From Limnothrix sp. CACIAM 69d (GTDB lineage: Bacteria; Cyanobacteriota; Cyanobacteriia; CACIAM-69d), in the NCBI GenBank assembly GCA_001913845.2, contig MKGP02000003.1, forward strand, positions 1-64,000: a stretch of 64,000 bases of DNA. The letters are read 5' to 3'. Positions 60,826 through 64,000 of the stretch are shown in pieces. Numbering within the stretch: position 1 is the first letter of the stretch; the number at the start of each line of letters is the position of its first letter. The notes below the pieces were generated by a model. That model worked only from the letters and a program-made list of their open reading frames with translations, was not told where the DNA came from and did not search any database. The position numbers and the translations under genes were made by a program.

Positions 60826-61164
60826 ATGGCCTACGCAATTGTTGAAACCAGCGGCACACAACTTTGTGTCGAACCGGGTCGTTTCTATGACGTGAACCGC
60901 GTGTTCGCAGAAGTAGACGAAACCGTTACGCTCGATCGCGTTCTGTTGGTTCGCGACGGCGAAACGATCGACATCGGCGCACCCACCCTCGAAGGGGCTA
61001 CCGTCACCGCCAAAGTGCTGCGCCACTTCCGCGGCCGGAAGATTATTGTTTATAAGATGCGCCCCAAAAAGAAAACCCGCAAAAAGCAAGGTCATCGCCA
61101 AGAATTGACCCGTTTGGTGATTGAGTCGATCACCTACGGTGGCAAGACCGTTGCGGCGGAATAA
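60826..61164 (+). CDS. rplU: 50S ribosomal protein L21
   Basis: A 112-aa L21. The start is MAYAIVETSGTQLCVEPGRFYDVNR and the L21 signature IIVYKMRPKKKTRKKQGHRQELTRL is near 80. It binds 23S rRNA. It sits 124 bp upstream of rpmA, the usual L21-L27 order. The longer in-frame start is not conserved. Confidence 0.98.
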   Translation: MAYAIVETSGTQLCVEPGRFYDVNRVFAEVDETVTLDRVLLVRDGETIDIGAPTLEGATVTAKVLRHFRGRKIIVYKMRPKKKTRKKQGHRQELTRLVIESITYGGKTVAAE

Positions 61165-61288
61165 ATCGATCGGGAATTGCTTTGGCTCATCTCCATCAGT
61201 TCGCTGGTGGTTACATGGGCGAAGGTGCGATCGAGTGGCAGCCCCCACAGTAGCGAAATTCAACCGAAGTTTTTAGAGGTAGCTCGTC

Positions 61289-61555
61289 ATGGCTCATAAA
61301 AAAGGGACAGGTAGTACTCGTAACGGTCGCGACTCTAATTCCAAGCGCTTGGGTGTGAAGCGCTACGGCGGTCAGATCGTCCGCGCTGGAAATATCCTGG
61401 TGCGTCAACGGGGCACTCAGGTTCACCCCGGCAACAACGTGGGTCGCGGCAACGATGACACCCTGTTTGCCTTGGTGGATGGTGTGGTGACCTTCGAGCG
61501 TCGCGGCAAGAGTGGCAAAAAGGTCAGCGTTTATCCTGCTGCTGCCGAAGCCTAG
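61289..61555 (+). CDS. rpmA: 50S ribosomal protein L27
   Basis: An 88-aa L27, whose N-terminus reaches the peptidyl-transferase centre. [22 protein letters not shown] is the conserved start and [12 protein letters not shown]-like ([13 protein letters not shown]) and [14 protein letters not shown] are the rest. No N-terminal extension needing cleavage is present. Confidence 0.98.
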   Translation: MAHKKGTGSTRNGRDSNSKRLGVKRYGGQIVRAGNILVRQRGTQVHPGNNVGRGNDDTLFALVDGVVTFERRGKSGKKVSVYPAAAEA

Positions 61556-61565
61556 GGGCTTTTTC
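61548..61565 (+). terminator. Possible terminator at the end of rpmA
   Basis: AAGCC at 61548-61552 can pair with GGCTT at 61557-61561, leading straight into a T-run (GGGGCTTTTTCC). The stem is only 5 bp and overlaps the stop codon. Confidence 0.4.
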
Positions 61566-61722
61566 CGTCTCTCAGCATCGCTAATTAGATTGACCTTTGA
61601 GGGGCGATCGAGCGATTCAAGATCAGAACATTCAGCCATCATTGGGCGAATTTTTTGAATTCTGGATCCAAGGCTCGATCGCCCCTTAAGTTATGGCTGG
61701 ATCGATTGCTGCTCCCAACCCG

Positions 61723-61875
61723 ATCGCCGTAGGGGTTGGGTCTCCCAACCCTGACCTGAGTGATCGATACAACCCTGTCTATCCCGGGAACACCCAAGGA
61801 TCACGGGGGCTGGGCGGGGAAACCCCGCCCCTACGACTGATCGGTTGGGAGGGCGAGATCATCAGGGCTTTGGGG
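61723..61875 (+). repeat. 150-bp hairpin repeat, copy 2
   Basis: Inverted counterpart of 32061-32210. The two hairpins are better preserved: GGTTGGG/CCCAACC and GGGCGGGG/CCCCGCCC. Intergenic, lying just beyond the stop of the WGR gene, which comes from the other side. Confidence 0.85.
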
Positions 61876-61891
61876 GATTGGGCCACGGCTC

Positions 61892-63319
61892 CTAGTCCAC
61901 CAGCCGCTTAATTTCCCCGCAAACGCGATAAAACTGCCCTCGGGCCGATTCTCGTAACTCGCTCACCACATACTTAGCGCCCTCTTCGCGCACATTGCGG
62001 GGAAACTGCACGTTCCAATCGGCATGGTAACCGGGGGACAAAACCCGCACTCGCAACTTGTCCCGATCGCGCACACATTGCACCACGATGCCTTCGCCGG
62101 GACTGCTGACCCGTTCCACCACATCCGAAACCGCCGTGCCCGCCCTTTGGGGTGCAAGAATTTCAGCCGGTGCGGGAATTTGTCCTTGCTGGGCCGCCTC
62201 GATCGCCTCGAGACTCACATCCAAACAAGCCAAATAACCATTGGTCGTCACCAAATACAACCGGCGATCGTGCCATTGCATCGACAGGGCCGATCCACAG
62301 CCGCTGGCTAACTTCCAAAGCCGTGTTCCAGTGCGATCGAAACAATAAACCGACGAGCAATTATCCCCCGCAAAAATATATTGCCCCTCCGCATCAGCCG
62401 CACAAGAATAAACCGCTGAATCGCACTGACATTGGGTTAATAATTCGCCCTGTTTGCTGAATTCATAAACCAATTTACTGCTTGTGCCTGCATAAACCGT
62501 GGAGCGCCCTTGCCAACCAAATAGCACAGAGCCTTTGGTGGATTGTTGCCATTGCACGCGCCCTTCCAAAAAGTCATAGCAGGTGATGCCATTGCTGTGG
62601 CCGTGGTAGATCCCTTGGTCATCGCAGCGCACCATCCAACCGGCTTGGCCCGTGGAAAGCCTCGTCCAATTGCGCTCTTCGTCTTCCGGGTGAAACAGCG
62701 CCACCTGACCATTTTGATCGGAAACGCCTAGCCATCCGTCATAGATATCGAGCCAATAAATGTCGATATTTTCTTCAATTTCATAGGCCAATCGCGGCAG
62801 TTTTCCCGACAAGTCATAGACATTGCCGTCATCGCACCCGGCATAGAACCAAAGATCATCGGCTACCAAACATTTCACACCGTCGGGTAGCTGAAATTGA
62901 TTGAGAACTTGGCCTTGCTGGTCAAGGGCAAACACTTGGCCCGATTGATTGCCCACCCAACAGGCGGTGGGGCCGATGAAAATGCCAAAGGCGGCGGCTC
63001 CGGAGTTGAATTGCCAAAGAACGGGGGCCGATCGGGCGGTGGAACGGCTGCTGGTGACCTGGCGGCGCGTGACGGAACGCTTGGGCCGGCCCCCTTGCAC
63101 GGCGGGTTCGTAGCCCTTGCGCAGTTTTTCTTGAATCTTTTTTTGGGCAGCGGCCTGGGCTTTTTCGGGGGTGGGATAGTCCTGGGTTTGCAGCCGTCCA
63201 GAATCCCCGATTCGGCCGTAGCGGATGTTGACGGTGGTGTCTTGCACCGTGACTTCATAAAACTTGTGGGATCCGCCGTCGGCTTCTGACAGTTCCAGGT
63301 AGGTGACGGAATGGCTCAT
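61892..63319 (-). CDS. WGR domain protein with beta-propeller
   Basis: A 475-aa protein. Residues 1-75 are a WGR-type domain (SVTYLELSEADGGSHKFYEVTVQ...VNIRYGRIGDSG), known from PARP1 and bacterial DNA-linked proteins. A basic linker (GRPKRSVTRRQVTS) leads to a propeller of about six PQQ/WD-like repeats (GNQSGQVFALDQQGQVLNQF, GCDDGNVYDLSGKLP, AGDNCSSVYCFDRTGTRLWKL). The last ~100 residues are a separate alpha/beta segment. The ATG at 63319 is taken; the longer frame adds an unconserved leader. Function unknown; a sensor or binding protein is likely. Confidence 0.85.
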   Translation of the reverse strand: MSHSVTYLELSEADGGSHKFYEVTVQDTTVNIRYGRIGDSGRLQTQDYPTPEKAQAAAQKKIQEKLRKGYEPAVQGGRPKRSVTRRQVTSSRSTARSAPVLWQFNSGAAAFGIFIGPTACWVGNQSGQVFALDQQGQVLNQFQLPDGVKCLVADDLWFYAGCDDGNVYDLSGKLPRLAYEIEENIDIYWLDIYDGWLGVSDQNGQVALFHPEDEERNWTRLSTGQAGWMVRCDDQGIYHGHSNGITCYDFLEGRVQWQQSTKGSVLFGWQGRSTVYAGTSSKLVYEFSKQGELLTQCQCDSAVYSCAADAEGQYIFAGDNCSSVYCFDRTGTRLWKLASGCGSALSMQWHDRRLYLVTTNGYLACLDVSLEAIEAAQQGQIPAPAEILAPQRAGTAVSDVVERVSSPGEGIVVQCVRDRDKLRVRVLSPGYHADWNVQFPRNVREEGAKYVVSELRESARGQFYRVCGEIKRLVD

Positions 63320-63482
63320 GGGGGGCTGAGGAAGAGTGGAAATCTGCCCGATCGGGGAGACTTGCTCCAACCTAGCTTCTGTGGATGGGTTGATCAACCG
63401 ATTGCCCATTGGGGGCACTGTGGGCGGCAGGATGACCGAATTCCTCATTCCTTGATCGCGCCACCCGATCGCCTCAAATACC

Positions 63483-64000
63483 TCAAAGGGCCGATTGACT
63501 CAGCCAAGCGATCGCCTCTCGGATCCAACGTTCTGGATCGCCTTCCTTGCTGAGGGCGGTTTGCTGGCCCACGGTCTCCAGGGCTTGGGTCACCTCCCGA
63601 TCGCTGTAGCCCAAAGCCAAAAGGGTCATTTCCACATCTTCCCGCACCAGCCCCACCGGCCCGGCCGCGGGCGTGGTGGATAGCCCCGACTGATCGCGCC
63701 ATTCCGCCAACTTGGTTTTCAGTTCAAGGGCAATTCGGCCGGCGGTTTTGGGGCCAATGCCGGGGGTTTTTGCCAGCAGGTTGGCGTTGCCGCTAACGAT
63801 CGCTTGGATCAGCACCGGTAATTCCAGGCGATCGAGCAGGGCGATCGCCAACTGTGGCCCCACACCATTCACGGCAATCAGTTGCCGAAACAGATCCCGC
63901 TCCGCCACCGTGGCAAACCCGAACAGCAACCATCGATCGTCTCGCAGTTGCAAATGGGTAAAAACCTGTACCGTTTCGCCAATGACCCATTCCATGGCCG
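63483..64000 (-). CDS. ruvA: Holliday junction helicase subunit RuvA (5' end outside window)
   Basis: The last ~170 residues of RuvA, which binds four-way junctions and loads the RuvB motor. Visible are the end of domain I ([24 protein letters not shown]), domain II with helix-hairpin-helix units ([16 protein letters not shown] and [20 protein letters not shown]) and the RuvB-binding domain III ([22 protein letters not shown]). The start lies beyond the right edge of the window. Confidence 0.96.
   Translation of the reverse strand, partial: AMEWVIGETVQVFTHLQLRDDRWLLFGFATVAERDLFRQLIAVNGVGPQLAIALLDRLELPVLIQAIVSGNANLLAKTPGIGPKTAGRIALELKTKLAEWRDQSGLSTTPAAGPVGLVREDVEMTLLALGYSDREVTQALETVGQQTALSKEGDPERWIREAIAWLSQSAL

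Noticed and set aside
1-64000. tRNA, rRNA or riboswitch genes
   Set aside because: A scan by eye for T-loop sequences and known riboswitch cores found none convincing. A covariance search would be decisive and could overturn this.

Overview
The window looks like a chromosomal segment from a filamentous, non-heterocystous-type cyanobacterium of moderately high GC content. The reasons are the very frequent CGATCG/GCGATCGC (HIP1-like) octamers and the presence of genes typical of cyanobacteria: psbY, pxcA (cemA), sipA, a TIGR02652 protein, a DUF1818 protein, and minCDE with a cyanobacterial-length MinE. A placement near Limnothrix/Pseudanabaenales is only a guess. I see no rRNA, tRNA or CRISPR array. 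Most of the window is ordinary core genome with short intergenic gaps; mobile DNA is limited to one decayed IS1-family transposase and a family of small non-autonomous repeats.

Layout. 0-6 kb: a secreted hypothetical protein, the IS1-family pseudogene, a RibD-type reductase, a pseudopilin, a YbjN protein, and a convergent glycosyltransferase/methyltransferase pair. 6-14.5 kb: an AI-2E family permease, a J-domain/pentapeptide fusion, YggT and DUF1361 membrane proteins, a membrane-anchored HEAT/TPR protein and a lipoprotein. 14.6-19.8 kb: an RsmB-type rRNA methyltransferase, a class I lysyl-tRNA synthetase, a Uma2 nuclease and an amidase/glucosaminidase. 20-25 kb: minC-minD-minE, a KDPG-aldolase-type gene and an L,D-transpeptidase, that is, division-site placement next to cell-wall enzymes. 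25.5-32.8 kb: surE, yjbQ, rbgA, pxcA, a helicase-like protein and leuD. 33-43 kb: dnaA, a nitrilase-family amidase, a nucleotide-kinase-like ATPase, hflX, a pilT paralogue with an extra N-terminal domain, folC and psbY. 43-51 kb: a gamma-carbonic-anhydrase-like protein, TIGR02652, VOC, DUF1818, a phosphatase, a 2OG-Fe(II) oxygenase overlapping a secreted protein, and a YqgF-like nuclease. 51-58 kb: a MacB/DevA-type transporter pair, coaD overlapping a coiled-coil gene, sipA and an HGSNAT-like acyltransferase. 58-64 kb: a DM13 protein, a MASE1 adenylate cyclase, rplU-rpmA, a WGR/beta-propeller protein and the 3' part of ruvA.

The strongest structural signal outside genes is a dispersed repeat family. 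Complete copies lie at 6158-6284, 32968-33098, 46355-46495 and 55804-55995, with fragments at 15741-15764 and 45572-45600. Members share a ~16-bp terminal inverted repeat (GAGGATGTCTGAAAAG), a central palindrome (CAAGGGGCTTAAGCCCCTTG) and, in the best copies, TNA target duplications, which is what a MITE moved by an IS5-type transposase would leave. A second ~150-bp repeat with two hairpins occurs at 32061-32210 and, inverted, at 61723-61875. Short tandem repeats of 12-15 bp recur in both spacers and protein linkers; in coding sequence the period is always a multiple of three.

I did not find a convincing wholly new multi-gene system. The items most worth pursuing are the class I LysRS in a cyanobacterium, the MITE family, the pilT paralogue with an Ig-like N-terminal domain, the iteron/inverted-repeat structure upstream of dnaA, and the overlapping oxygenase/secreted-protein pair.
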